64,000 bases of DNA, from assembly GCA_039025855.1 (NCBI GenBank), contig JBCCNL010000018.1, forward strand, positions 6,195 to 70,194, given 5' to 3'. The DNA comes from JBCCOW01 sp039025855. GTDB taxonomy: Bacteria; Planctomycetota; Phycisphaerae; Phycisphaerales; Phycisphaeraceae. How positions within the stretch are numbered: the first letter of the stretch is position 1; the number at the start of each line of letters is the position of its first letter. The notes beneath the pieces are model-generated. The model saw only the letters and a program-made list of their open reading frames with translations. It did not search any database and was not told where the DNA came from. The position numbers were made by a program, and so were the translations under genes. Below are positions 25,358 through 33,413 of this stretch, one piece after another.

Positions 25358-25805
25358 GGTGGGACTCGAAAGCGGCGGGATGGTGGCGGATCATGGGCTT
25401 GTGGGGTTTGGGGGGCAGGTCGATACCGACGACGTCGAAGCGCCAGGGGCGGTTGGTCCATTGGTGCTGGCGGGCGAGCTGGGCGGCGAGGGCGGTGAGT
25501 CGGCGTTGCTTTTGGGGCGTGACGCGCCACTCGGGGAGAAGGTCGGTTGCGGCGGGTGAGGCATCAGGGACTTCGCGGGCCTTGACCTCAACAAGGACGA
25601 GGGTGCGCTGGTCGGGGTCAAGGGTGAGGAGGTCGACTTCGCCGAAGCGGTTGCGGGCGTTGCGTTGGAGGATGCGGTAGCCCCGGCGTTTGAGGAAGCG
25701 GGCGACGATCGCCTCGCCGCGGGGGCCGGTGGGTTGGCCGGGGCGGGTGAGACGGGTGGGGCGGGTGGGGAAGAGGCGGTCGGTGAGACGCGACCAGATT
25801 GGCAT
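25353..25805 (-). CDS. YraN / UPF0102 family nuclease-like protein
   Basis: 150 aa from ATG 25805. The family core is complete: GEAIVARFLKRRGYRILQRNARNRFGEVDLLTLD, then LVLVEVKARE, the E...D...E-x-K pattern of the Holliday-junction-resolvase-like PD-(D/E)XK fold, and RFDVVGID near the end. Its cellular role is not settled; a DNA-processing task is inferred from the fold. An N-terminal basic tail (MPIWSRLTDRLFPTRPTRL) precedes it. It starts 16 bp after the SurA-like gene and is probably in the same transcript. A palindrome tail provides its stop codon. Confidence 0.88.
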   Translation of the reverse strand: MPIWSRLTDRLFPTRPTRLTRPGQPTGPRGEAIVARFLKRRGYRILQRNARNRFGEVDLLTLDPDQRTLVLVEVKAREVPDASPAATDLLPEWRVTPQKQRRLTALAAQLARQHQWTNRPWRFDVVGIDLPPKPHKPMIRHHPAAFESHL

Positions 25806-25821
25806 GCGGTGGGGAGGGGGA

Positions 25822-27117
25822 TTAGACGCCGGGGAGGTGGCGCTTGACGGCGATGGTGAGCAGGCGTTCGGCCATTTCGTAGGGGTTGGTGTAGATGCCG
25901 TTGCGGAAGAGATCGCGGCGGTAGGCGGTGGTGGCGGCGCGGATCTGGGCTTGACGGAGGGCCTGTTCGATCTCGAGTTGGGCGTCTTTGAGGGGTCTTT
26001 GGTCGGCGGGCTGGATGTCGGTGACCTGGACGAAGTAGTGCATGCCGCCGTCCTGGAAGGGGCCGGCGTGCTCGTTGAGGGCAAGGGCGAAGGCGGCGTC
26101 GGCGGTGGCTTTGGAGCCAAGGTCTTCGGGGGTGATGGGTTTGTCGAAGGCCTCGCCGGCGGTGGCGGCGAAGAGGTTGCCGGGGTGGGCGGCGACCTCG
26201 GTGAAGGGCTCGCCGCCGGCGAGTCGGCTGGCGACCTCGTCGCGGTCGGTGCCGCGGGTCAGGACGATCAGTCGGATGTCGCGGCGTTCGGGTCGGTTGT
26301 AGCGGTCGTAGTTGTCGGCGTAGTAGCGTTCGATGTCGCGTCGGGTGACGTTGATTTTGGGGCGGACGACGCGGGCGGCGTAGACGTTGATCAGCTGCTG
26401 CTCACGGAAGTTGACGAGGGTTTGGCGGAGGCCGATGCCGGTGTCGCGGACGAGGTTGGCCTCGGCGAGGGCGGCGGACCCCATGCCGTGCTGGCGGACG
26501 AGTTCCTGCCTGCGGCTCTCGACGAGGTCCCGGACGCGGGTGAGCTGCTGGGCATTGAGGTCCTGGGTGGCGGCACCGACGATGAGCCGCTGCATGATGA
26601 TGGACTGGAGGCGTTCAGCGATGGCCTTGGCGGCGGGCTGACGGAAGGCGTTGTTGGGGTATTGACGAGCCAGGGCGGCGAGGCGGTCGTCGATGGGGTC
26701 GAGGATTTCGTGGGCGTAGACGGGCCGGCCGTTGATCTGGCCGACCAGGGCGTCGAGCGGGACGGGCTCAGAGCTCGGGTCCGCGGTGGTGTTAGCGACG
26801 GGGTTGGTCGGGTTGACGGGATCAGACGGGGCGGTGGGCTCGGCGGCGGCGGTGGCGGGGACCGTGGGCGTATCGGCGGGTGCAGGGGCTGTGACTGTGT
26901 TGGAATCGGTCGGGGTGGCGGGCCGCTCGGTAACGGCGACGGCGACGGCGTCGGTGTCGATGAACTGCTGCGGATCGACGGCTTCGGTGCGGGTCGTGCC
27001 GGGCATGCTGCAGCCGATGGGCAGCAGACCGGTGAGGATCACCGCCAGAACGGCGATCACTGGGCGTCGGTGAGAGCGATCGCGGGGGATGGGAACGGCC
27101 TGTTTGCGAAGATTCAT
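25822..27117 (-). CDS. SurA-like peptidyl-prolyl isomerase lipoprotein
   Basis: 431 aa. I take the second Met (27117) because TACACT lies 9 nt before it and only 3 nt before the first. The signal peptide ends in lipobox LPIGC. Residues about 35-110 are a low-complexity Pro/Thr/Ala linker. The rest follows the SurA/PrsA plan: an N-terminal chaperone region (VGQINGRPVYAHEILDPIDDRL, ALARQYPNNAFRQPA, IIMQRLIVGAA) and a degenerate parvulin domain (RRDIRLIVLTRGTDRDEVASRLAGGEPFTEVAAHPG, GPFQDGGMHYFVQVTDIQPA). It would help fold outer-membrane or exported proteins. It heads a likely operon with the YraN gene. Confidence 0.8.
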   Translation of the reverse strand: MNLRKQAVPIPRDRSHRRPVIAVLAVILTGLLPIGCSMPGTTRTEAVDPQQFIDTDAVAVAVTERPATPTDSNTVTAPAPADTPTVPATAAAEPTAPSDPVNPTNPVANTTADPSSEPVPLDALVGQINGRPVYAHEILDPIDDRLAALARQYPNNAFRQPAAKAIAERLQSIIMQRLIVGAATQDLNAQQLTRVRDLVESRRQELVRQHGMGSAALAEANLVRDTGIGLRQTLVNFREQQLINVYAARVVRPKINVTRRDIERYYADNYDRYNRPERRDIRLIVLTRGTDRDEVASRLAGGEPFTEVAAHPGNLFAATAGEAFDKPITPEDLGSKATADAAFALALNEHAGPFQDGGMHYFVQVTDIQPADQRPLKDAQLEIEQALRQAQIRAATTAYRRDLFRNGIYTNPYEMAERLLTIAVKRHLPGV

Positions 27118-27126
27118 AGCCATACC

Positions 27127-27132
27127 AGTGTA
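27127..27132 (-). promoter_or_regulatory. -10 box TACACT for the SurA-like gene
   Basis: Nine nt before the ATG at 27117. Confidence 0.45.
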
Positions 27133-27151
27133 ATCGGCGGTTGCGGGCCCG

Positions 27152-28024
27152 CTAGGCCATAGACGCTGTTTTCTGCCAGTGCTTCCGCATCATCCGGGCT
27201 GAGAAGCCGGGCCAGAGGGTGCCGAGCGCCATCATCCAGCGGGCCATGCCGAGTGGCCAGACCTCGGGTTTGGGCCGGCGGACGGCTTTAAAGATGGCTC
27301 GGGCGACCTGTTCGGGGGTCTGTTCGAGGACGCCGGGCGTGTTGGTTTTGTTGCCGTTCTCAGTGGTGGAAGACGCGGCCACGTCGAAGAACGCGGTCTT
27401 GGTCCCGACCGGATGCACGGTGGTGACGGACATGCCGTAGCCGCCGTCCTTGAGCCGTCGGCCCATCCGCCCGCCGCTCCGCTCCGCCCGCAGCGCGCCC
27501 GCCAGCAGGTCTTGCGCCCCCTTAGTGGCGCTGTAGGGGCCAAACCCGGGCAGCCCGACTTCGGACGCCGCCGAGCTGCAGACCAGCACATGCCGGAGCC
27601 CGTCGCCGGTCGCTTCGAGCCGCGGCACGCCGTACCGCAGGGTATGCACAGTGCCCCAGTAGTTGACCTCGAAGAGTTCGCGGTGTTCGGCTTCACTGTG
27701 TTCCAGCACGGGCTTGTTGATGCCATAGCCCGCGTTGGCGAACAGCACATCCGCCCGGCCCAGCGCGTCCCACGCATCGCCGAGCCAGGCCTTGACGTCC
27801 TCGGGCTTGGCGACGTTGCCGCTGAAGAAGTGCACCCGCACACGCTGGCCCGCCGCCTTTGCCTGTTCCGAGACTTCCGCCGCCACTTCCTTGAGTTTGT
27901 CGATCCGCCGAGCCATGAGGCTCACGTGCATCCCCTGCCGGGCCGCCTCGACCGCCGTGGCCGCGCCGATCCCCGAGCTGCCCCCGGTCACCAGCATCGT
28001 CTTGCCCACAAGCTCACGCGCCAT
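27152..28024 (-). CDS. Short-chain dehydrogenase/reductase
   Basis: 290 aa from ATG 28024, fixed by TATGCT 6 nt upstream; a longer frame continues 69 nt further but would span the promoter. Classical SDR marks: TGGSSGIGAATA (cofactor loop), FANAGYG, catalytic Ser in CSSAASEVG and YSATKGA (Tyr-x-x-x-Lys). After the core there is a C-terminal extension with EVWPLGMARWMMALGTLWPGFSARMM, an amphipathic or membrane-associated segment as in some lipid-linked SDRs. The ketone or alcohol substrate is unknown. The + strand changes from G-rich to C-rich inside this gene. Confidence 0.87.
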   Translation of the reverse strand: MARELVGKTMLVTGGSSGIGAATAVEAARQGMHVSLMARRIDKLKEVAAEVSEQAKAAGQRVRVHFFSGNVAKPEDVKAWLGDAWDALGRADVLFANAGYGINKPVLEHSEAEHRELFEVNYWGTVHTLRYGVPRLEATGDGLRHVLVCSSAASEVGLPGFGPYSATKGAQDLLAGALRAERSGGRMGRRLKDGGYGMSVTTVHPVGTKTAFFDVAASSTTENGNKTNTPGVLEQTPEQVARAIFKAVRRPKPEVWPLGMARWMMALGTLWPGFSARMMRKHWQKTASMA

Positions 28025-28030
28025 CCCCGC

Positions 28031-28036
28031 AGCATA
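28031..28036 (-). promoter_or_regulatory. -10 box TATGCT for the SDR gene
   Basis: Six nt before the ATG at 28024. Confidence 0.55.
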
Positions 28037-28123
28037 CCGGCCGGGACCGATCCGATACGCTGACTTGGTCTCCGCCCGACCTTCCGCTCGCAACCCGCCC
28101 CACCCCCCTACCGCTCAACCGCC

Positions 28124-28648
28124 ATGCCCTTACCCCTCGCCGATGCCCTCCGCGACGCCGCCCTCCTCGAAGGCACCTTCACACTCCGGTCCGGCCGCAC
28201 CTCCAACTACTACCTCGACAAGTACCGTTTCAGCACCCGGCCCGACCTGCTGGCCCCGCTCGCCGAACGCTTCGCCGAGCACATCGACGACTCGATCGAT
28301 CTGCTCGCCGGCCCCGAGCTCGGCGGCGTCCCCCTCGTGACCGCCACCGCCCTGCACACCGGCAAGCCCTTCTGCCTGATCCGCAACGCCAAGAAGGACT
28401 ACGGCACCGCCAAGCGTTTCGAGGGCCAGGACCCCGCCGGCAAGCGCGTGCTCATCACCGAAGACATCGCCACTTCGGGCGGCCAGTCCATCGAAGCCGC
28501 CAAGCTCTTGCGCGATGAGTGCGAGGCCGAGGTCGCCAAGATCGTGGTGGTGATCGACCGCGAGGAAGGCGCTCGTGAAGCCATCGAAGCCGCCGGTTTC
28601 CCCTTCGCCGCCCTGTTCACCAAGACCGATCTTGGCCTGCCCTTCTGA
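28124..28648 (+). CDS. pyrE: Orotate phosphoribosyltransferase
   Basis: 174 aa. It joins orotate to PRPP to make OMP, the fifth step of pyrimidine synthesis. The PRPP-binding motif is VLITEDIATSGGQS. GRTSNYYLDKYRFSTRPDLL and LAGPELGGVPLVTATALHTG are typical PyrE blocks, as is IRNAKKDYGTAKRFEGQ, the flexible catalytic loop region. Length fits the short bacterial or archaeal form. It is divergent from the SDR gene. No other pyr gene is nearby. Confidence 0.93.
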   Translation: MPLPLADALRDAALLEGTFTLRSGRTSNYYLDKYRFSTRPDLLAPLAERFAEHIDDSIDLLAGPELGGVPLVTATALHTGKPFCLIRNAKKDYGTAKRFEGQDPAGKRVLITEDIATSGGQSIEAAKLLRDECEAEVAKIVVVIDREEGAREAIEAAGFPFAALFTKTDLGLPF

Positions 28649-28741
28649 AAACTCCCTGCCGGCTTACGCCCGCCGGTCCCTACAATCGAATGCGAATCGC
28701 GATCCGAGCCCTGCGAAGACCCGTACCGGTAGCAGTCTTCT

Positions 28742-29674
28742 ATGCATACACCCCTCCTCACCGTTGGCCTAGCTGTGTTGCTCTGCCTCACCGCCATCAG
28801 GCCGGCGCTTGCCGACGACGACGCGGCCGACGCCGCCCCCGTGCCCGACGAACTCCAGCTCCCCGAGCCCCCGTCTCTCCCGGACAACCCCGACATCCAT
28901 CAGCTCACCTCCGCCGCGCTTATCTACTACCAGCAGAACCAGGACATCCGCGCCAAGTCGCTTGAGGCATCCGCTGAGACCCGCCGTCAGTACACCATGA
29001 CCCAGGCCCGCATCCGGACGCTCAGCATGCCGCTGCTCGACGTCCACGATGTCAACGACAAGAGGGAACGGCTGGCCGAGCTCGAGTCACAGGTCGCCGT
29101 CCTCCGGGCCGAGATCGCTGCGGGCCAGGTCCTCGAGCCCGAGCGCCGCGACGCCCTTGTCGATGAGCTTCGGCCGCAACTTACCCAGCTCCGCCAGCAA
29201 CTCACCCGCATCACCACCCCGTTCCATCAACTCAACAACCAGCTCCGCGCCCGCGCCGCCACCCTCAACCCCCCGTTCCAGACGGCCCTGGACCCGTACC
29301 TCAAGGCGCCTCTCGGCGGACCCTTCGCCGAGGCCGTGCCCACCGCCACCGCCGCCCTCCAGTACGCCCGCTTCACCGTGACCTGGCGCAAGCCCGCCAA
29401 CGTCAGCGTCGCCCGAGCCACCATCGACATCCGCCCCCGCCCCAACCTCCCAGACGATCCGCAACTGCTCCGCGACAAGCACTACGTCGAAAAACTCAGC
29501 GCCCGCAACGCCACCGTCTGGGCCGGACACATGCGGGTCAACTTCACCATCATCCGTCGCGGCGGACAGCCCGCAGACGTCCCCCTGCTCGAGCTGATTC
29601 CCATGCTCATCGACCTCGACGGCCTCGCCGCGATCGACGCCCGCCAGGGCCCGCCCGAGCTCGCGCTCCGCTGA
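28742..29674 (+). CDS. Exported coiled-coil protein of unknown function
   Basis: 310 aa. Signal peptide MHTPLLTVGLAVLLCLTAIRPALA with cleavage before DDDAADA. Residues about 60-165 are predicted to be long helices with coiled-coil character (DKRERLAELESQVAVLRAEI, ALVDELRPQLTQLRQQLTRI). The last 100 residues look beta-rich (YARFTVTWRKPANVSVARATIDIRP, MRVNFTIIRRGGQPADVPLLELIPML). I recognise no family. A TACAAT box about 55 nt upstream of the ATG is a possible promoter, giving a normal leader. Confidence 0.65.
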   Translation: MHTPLLTVGLAVLLCLTAIRPALADDDAADAAPVPDELQLPEPPSLPDNPDIHQLTSAALIYYQQNQDIRAKSLEASAETRRQYTMTQARIRTLSMPLLDVHDVNDKRERLAELESQVAVLRAEIAAGQVLEPERRDALVDELRPQLTQLRQQLTRITTPFHQLNNQLRARAATLNPPFQTALDPYLKAPLGGPFAEAVPTATAALQYARFTVTWRKPANVSVARATIDIRPRPNLPDDPQLLRDKHYVEKLSARNATVWAGHMRVNFTIIRRGGQPADVPLLELIPMLIDLDGLAAIDARQGPPELALR

Positions 29675-29773
29675 TCGAACACCGGTCCGATCACCCTCTA
29701 AACACCAGCGGGAATAAGCCCGCCGCCGTTGGCGTTCTTCCACGCGGTCCTTCTGCGCTCGTGCCCTCGCGTC

Positions 29774-29779
29774 TACACT
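29774..29779 (+). promoter_or_regulatory. -10 box TACACT for the GAF-phosphatase gene
   Basis: Ten nt before the ATG at 29790, so the mRNA would have almost no leader. Confidence 0.45.
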
Positions 29780-29789
29780 GACTTCCAGC

Positions 29790-31067
29790 ATGACCATGTT
29801 CGCCCCGCCCACCCCGCCCGACGAGACCGAACGGCTCGCCGACCTCCGGGCCCTGTCGATCCTCGACACGCCCCCCGAGCAGCGGTTCGACGAAGTGGTC
29901 AACCTCACCAAGCAGGTCTTCAACACCCCGATCGCCTACATCGCCCTGATCGATGCCGACCGGCAGTGGTTCAAGTCCGCCGCCGGCCTCGACACCGAGC
30001 AGACCGACCGCGACATCTCGTTCTGCGGCCACACCATCCTCCGCGACGACGCCCTGGTCATCGAAGACACCCACGCCGACCCCAAGTGGGCCAACCACCC
30101 CATGGTCACCGGCGACCCCCACGCCCGGTTCTACGCCGGCTTCCCCCTCCGCTCCGATCAGGGCCGAAACATCGCCACCCTCTGCATCGTCGACACCCAG
30201 CCCCGCGCTTTCACCGACGCCGACCACCAGACCTTCCGCCACCTCGCCGCCCTCGCCGAGACCCAGCTCAACCTGGTCGATGTCGTCTCCGCCCAACGCG
30301 AAGTCCTCGACGCCCGCAAGGCCCTGCAGGAAGAACTCGCCGAGGCCGAGGCCTACGTCCGCTCCTTCCTTCCCTCGCGCACCGTCCGCCTCGACGCCAC
30401 CGAACGCACCGACTACCAGTTCATCGCCTCCTCCCGCCTCGGCGGCGACCTCCTCGGCTTCCAGTGCATCGACCGCGACCACTTCGGCACCTTCCTCCTC
30501 GACGTCACAGGCCACGGTGTCGGCTCCTCACTCCTCGCCGTCTCCGCCGGCAACGCCATCCAGTCCCCCAACTTCCCCGCCGACCGCCGCGACCCCGCCG
30601 CCACCCTCGACGCCCTCAACCAGGCCTTCCCCATGGAACGCCACCGCAACAAGTTCTTCACCATCTGGTACGGCGTCTACCACCGACCCTCCCGAACCCT
30701 CACCTACGCCACCGCAGGACACCACCCTGCCCTCCTCCAAAACCCCGCCAACCCCCAAGCCATCAGCCGCCTCGGCAACCCCGCACTCATGATCGGCGTC
30801 GTCCCCCACGCCGACTACCACAACGACTCCATCACCCTCAACCCCCAGGACCGCCTCTACCTCTTCTCCGACGGCCTCTTCGAAGTCTCCAACCCCCAAG
30901 GCGAACTTCTTGGCCTCGACGGCTTCACCCACCTCCTCCAAAACAATCCCACCCCCACCGACCCAGCCGACACCCGCACCGCCCACATCCTCGATCAGGT
31001 CCGCCTCTACCAGCAGTCCCCCACCTTCAACGACGACGCCTCTCTCCTCGAGATCGAGTTCATCTAA
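29790..31067 (+). CDS. GAF-domain PP2C (SpoIIE/RsbU-type) protein phosphatase
   Basis: 425 aa. Residues about 20-165 form a GAF sensor domain of the type that begins ERLADLRALSILDTPPEQRFD and contains IALIDADRQWFKSAAGLD and ISFCGHTI. A short coiled linker (VLDARKALQEELAEAEAYVRSFLPS) leads to a SpoIIE-like PP2C phosphatase: SRLGGDLLGFQCID, LDVTGHGVGSSLLA, TYATAGHHPALL, LYLFSDGLFEV and DDASLLEIEF, covering the metal-binding Asp residues. Such proteins dephosphorylate anti-anti-sigma factors in partner-switching pathways. No STAS or HATPase partner gene is in the window, so its target lies elsewhere. Confidence 0.92.
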   Translation: MTMFAPPTPPDETERLADLRALSILDTPPEQRFDEVVNLTKQVFNTPIAYIALIDADRQWFKSAAGLDTEQTDRDISFCGHTILRDDALVIEDTHADPKWANHPMVTGDPHARFYAGFPLRSDQGRNIATLCIVDTQPRAFTDADHQTFRHLAALAETQLNLVDVVSAQREVLDARKALQEELAEAEAYVRSFLPSRTVRLDATERTDYQFIASSRLGGDLLGFQCIDRDHFGTFLLDVTGHGVGSSLLAVSAGNAIQSPNFPADRRDPAATLDALNQAFPMERHRNKFFTIWYGVYHRPSRTLTYATAGHHPALLQNPANPQAISRLGNPALMIGVVPHADYHNDSITLNPQDRLYLFSDGLFEVSNPQGELLGLDGFTHLLQNNPTPTDPADTRTAHILDQVRLYQQSPTFNDDASLLEIEFI

Positions 31068-31084
31068 CCCTCTCGCCCCTGAAG

Positions 31085-31105
31085 CCCACGGATTCCATCC
31101 GTGGG
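31085..31105 (-). repeat. Palindromic repeat, type A (- orientation)
   Basis: Arms CCCACGGAT and ATCCGTGGG (9 bp, perfect) around TCC; the tail GGGCTTC is on the - strand. Same arms as the copy inside the methyltransferase gene but a different loop. Confidence 0.75.
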
Positions 31106-31134
31106 TCGCCCCTCCAATGAATGATCAAACGCCT

Positions 31135-31158
31135 CGTAGCGTGGTCGCTTGCGACCAC
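31135..31158 (-). repeat. Palindromic repeat, type F (head CGTAGC)
   Basis: Head CGTAGC, then arms GTGGTCGC and GCGACCAC (8 bp, perfect) around TT. Confidence 0.7.
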
Positions 31159-31171
31159 CCCGCGCCACACC

Positions 31172-31528
31172 TCACCCCCGCCCCGCCACCAACTGAATCA
31201 CCACCCCCGCCAGCACCACCGCCGGCACTGCCACCCCCGGCGCCATCCCCCACGCCGACGCACTCTTCCGAAGCCCCCGCCAACGCTCCGCCCGCCCCTC
31301 CCCCCACACCCAGCACAACCCCACCACCGCCACCAACGCCCCCTGCACCATCGCCAGCAACCCCACCTGCACCGATAGATTCACCCCCCGCATCGCCGCC
31401 CACTCCAGCTCAAACACCACCCACGCCACCACCCGCACACACCACACCACCGACCCCCCCGCCACCAACGCCCCCACCCCCGTCGCCCAAGGCGTCCGCC
31501 GCCATCGCTCATCCATCGAATCGGTCAC
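31172..31528 (-). CDS. Small integral membrane protein, unknown
   Basis: 118 aa from GTG 31528, where TATGAT lies exactly 6 nt upstream. Three hydrophobic segments are visible: ATGVGALVAGGSVVWCVRVVAW, VQVGLLAMVQGALVAVVGLCWVW and GVAVPAVVLAGVVIQLVAG. A basic stretch (GRAERWRGLRKS) separates the second and third. Its coding strand is G-rich, as for the other - strand genes here. It lies downstream of, and on the same strand as, the zinc-ribbon membrane proteins, separated by a palindrome, and could be a distant companion. No family recognised; the opposite-strand Pro-rich frame is a composition artefact. Confidence 0.5.
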   Translation of the reverse strand: MTDSMDERWRRTPWATGVGALVAGGSVVWCVRVVAWVVFELEWAAMRGVNLSVQVGLLAMVQGALVAVVGLCWVWGEGRAERWRGLRKSASAWGMAPGVAVPAVVLAGVVIQLVAGRG

Positions 31529-31534
31529 CACAAG

Positions 31535-31540
31535 ATCATA
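31535..31540 (-). promoter_or_regulatory. -10 box TATGAT for the small membrane protein gene
   Basis: Six nt before the GTG at 31528. Confidence 0.45.
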
Positions 31541-31560
31541 AGCCCCAATCAGACCGCAGC

Positions 31561-31585
31561 TATAAAGCCGGCACCGATGGTGCCG
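31561..31585 (-). repeat. Palindromic repeat, type D (tail GGCTTTATA, - orientation)
   Basis: Arms CGGCACC and GGTGCCG (7 bp, perfect) around GAT; on the - strand the tail is GGCTTTATA, identical to the copy at 25332 although the stem is different. Confidence 0.7.
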
Positions 31586-31634
31586 ATCGTCCCACCACAC
31601 GCTTTAAATCAAAACCAACGCTCCGCTCCGCAAC

Positions 31635-31670
31635 CCTAGCGCCTAACCCCTAGCAGCCAGCGCCTACTCC
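31635..31670. repeat. Short-unit array of CTAGCGC/CCTAACC words
   Basis: CCCTAGCGCCTAACC, CCTAGCAGCC and AGCGCCTACTCC follow each other just after the stop of the zinc-ribbon gene at 31664. Confidence 0.45.
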
Positions 31671-32512
31671 CCCCACCCCTCCTCCAGCGCCGCCCGATGC
31701 GCCGCCTCCTTCAGCCGCCCTCGGTATTTCACCAACAACACCAGCGTGTACAGCCCGCACACCAGCAGCACCACCATCGCCGCACACACCGGCAGCGCAT
31801 AAAACACCGGCCCTCCCGGCCCCGGCCCCCCCGGACCCCCCGGCATCGCCGCCGACTGCACCGCCGCCAACACCCCGCCCAACACCAGCAACGCCATCCC
31901 CCCCGCCACCCCCCACATCACCGAACGCGTCGTCTGCGCCAACCGCGCATCCGGCAGCCGGATCGCCAACCGACGCCCATACGCAAACAGCCCGAAATAC
32001 GCCACCATCGCCACCACCAACCCCACAAAGTCCAGCAGCTCGTAGTACCCCGCCTGCCCCACCGCGAGCAACGCCACCACCTGCAGCAACGACAAGACCG
32101 ACATCCCCACCGCCGTCCCGCGTGTCAGCCGACGCGACCGCGGGTCCGCGCCCCGTTCGCCCTTCACCACCCCCGGCTCCCGCTGCGTCAGCTTCCACAC
32201 CCCCGTCAACAGCATCAACGAAGGCAACACCCGCAGCGCCTCCGCCGCCAACACACTCTGAGCCAACACCGACCCGTTCACCGCCCCCACCACCAGCGAC
32301 ACCACCACCGCCCCCATCAACAACCCCGCCCCCGTCGCCAGCCCGTTCACCCACACCGGCTCGCTCTGCCGAAGCAGCGGCTCCCGCACCGTCGCCGCCA
32401 CCTCCAGCCCACACGACGGGCAGTCCCGCCAAAGCTCCAGCCCCCGCAGATTCTTCCCACACCCCAGGCACAACAGGTCGAAGTCCAACACATCCCGCGA
32501 CGACTCATCCAC
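31664..32512 (-). CDS. Zinc-ribbon membrane protein, paralogue 1
   Basis: 282 aa. The N-terminus has two CxxC knuckles (CLGCGKNLRGLELWRDCPSCG, about residues 15-35), a typical zinc ribbon. About six transmembrane helices follow, with the conserved cytoplasmic loop LTQREPG and basic residues, then AYGRRLAIRLPDARLAQTTRSVMWG, and a final helix ending in LVKYRGRLKEAAHRAALEEG. Two paralogues lie directly upstream on the same strand. The start is GTG, 6 nt after TAGACT. The function is unknown; zinc ribbon plus multi-pass membrane domain is common in planctomycete proteins of unknown role. Confidence 0.8.
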   Translation of the reverse strand: MDESSRDVLDFDLLCLGCGKNLRGLELWRDCPSCGLEVAATVREPLLRQSEPVWVNGLATGAGLLMGAVVVSLVVGAVNGSVLAQSVLAAEALRVLPSLMLLTGVWKLTQREPGVVKGERGADPRSRRLTRGTAVGMSVLSLLQVVALLAVGQAGYYELLDFVGLVVAMVAYFGLFAYGRRLAIRLPDARLAQTTRSVMWGVAGGMALLVLGGVLAAVQSAAMPGGPGGPGPGGPVFYALPVCAAMVVLLVCGLYTLVLLVKYRGRLKEAAHRAALEEGWGE

Positions 32513-32518
32513 CCCCGC

Positions 32519-32524
32519 AGTCTA
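32519..32524 (-). promoter_or_regulatory. -10 box TAGACT for zinc-ribbon paralogue 1
   Basis: Six nt before the GTG at 32512; gives this gene its own promoter within the cluster. Confidence 0.5.
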
Positions 32525-32546
32525 TCCCATGCCCCGCCCACCTCCA

Positions 32547-32571
32547 GAAGCCCACGGACCGTACCCGTGGG
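32547..32571 (-). repeat. Palindromic repeat, type A (- orientation), degenerate stem
   Basis: Arms CCCACGG and CCGTGGG (7 bp) around ACCGTAC; inner pairs have decayed. Tail GGGCTTC on the - strand. Confidence 0.65.
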
Positions 32572-32605
32572 CCGTCCCGCCGCCCGTCGCCTCAAACAAT
32601 CGGAC

Positions 32606-33319
32606 TTAACTCATCCGCCGCTCGACCTCGTCTGCGACCGCCCGAAGCCCCACCCGGTATCGAGCCAGCAGATAAACCGTCCACAACGCAAACACCAAAA
32701 GCGCTATCGCTGCTGCGCACATCCCCAACCCCGCCAAGCCCCCCCGAACCCCCAACAGCCCCAACAAAAAAACCACCCCGGAACTCAAGACCACCCCCCA
32801 CATGACCGTCCGCGTCGAATCCGCCAACGGCTCGTCCGGCAGCCGCCACGCCAAACCCTGCAGGTAAACAAACAGCGCCACATAGCCAATCAGCCCGGTC
32901 AACCCGTCCACGATTTCCCCCACGGTGGTCAGCCAAACATACTGCCGCCCCAACCCCGTCCCCATTTCCGCCAACACACCTGATCCAAACGCCGTCACCG
33001 CCATCACCCGAGCCACCCTCCGCGACTTGGGGTCCCGCCTCGTCCCCATCCCGACCCCCACCCCGGGCTCCCGCTCCGTCAACCACCACACCCCAACCAC
33101 GTACACCAACGCCAGCACCACCTCGACCACTCCAAAGGCATGCTCCCAGCCCCCGCCCCGCTCCATCACCTCCCCCACCACGAGCGCTAACCCCGCGGCC
33201 ACACCCAGCACCACCGACACCACAATCAAGCCCGCCCCGACCGCCAGACGACCCACCCACCCCGCGTCCGCATCCCGCAAGAGCTTCTCGCCCTGCAGCG
33301 AAAACCCCTCATACGTCAA
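32606..33319 (-). CDS. Membrane protein, paralogue 2, zinc ribbon absent
   Basis: 237 aa if started at TTG 33319, which has GGAGG 6 nt upstream; the frame stays open to about 33394. It aligns with the other two paralogues from EKLLRDADAGWVGRLAVGAG onwards (compare REPLLRQSEPVWVNGLATGAG), through LTEREPG and LQGLAWRLPDEPLADSTRTVMWG, to LLARYRVGLRAVADEVERRM. The N-terminal CxxC zinc ribbon of its neighbours is missing, whether by deletion or by divergence. About six membrane helices. The start codon is the least certain of the three genes. Confidence 0.7.
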   Translation of the reverse strand: MTYEGFSLQGEKLLRDADAGWVGRLAVGAGLIVVSVVLGVAAGLALVVGEVMERGGGWEHAFGVVEVVLALVYVVGVWWLTEREPGVGVGMGTRRDPKSRRVARVMAVTAFGSGVLAEMGTGLGRQYVWLTTVGEIVDGLTGLIGYVALFVYLQGLAWRLPDEPLADSTRTVMWGVVLSSGVVFLLGLLGVRGGLAGLGMCAAAIALLVFALWTVYLLARYRVGLRAVADEVERRMS

Positions 33320-33413
33320 AACACACCTCCAGCCCCTTACGCTTCTTGCCCAGATCTCGTGTGCCAGAACATACTCGATCTGCCCACCCCCCAAACCCTG
33401 ACGCCCCGCCCGT

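Noticed and set aside
27300..28100. Replication terminus or origin at the skew change
   Set aside because: No dnaA box cluster, dif-like site or replication gene is visible, and a second switch lies only about 20 kb away; inversion fits better.
30910..31653. Pro/Thr/Ser-rich + strand frame after the GAF-phosphatase
   Set aside because: Low-complexity translation of C-rich DNA, crossing three palindromes; the opposite strand encodes a plausible three-helix protein.
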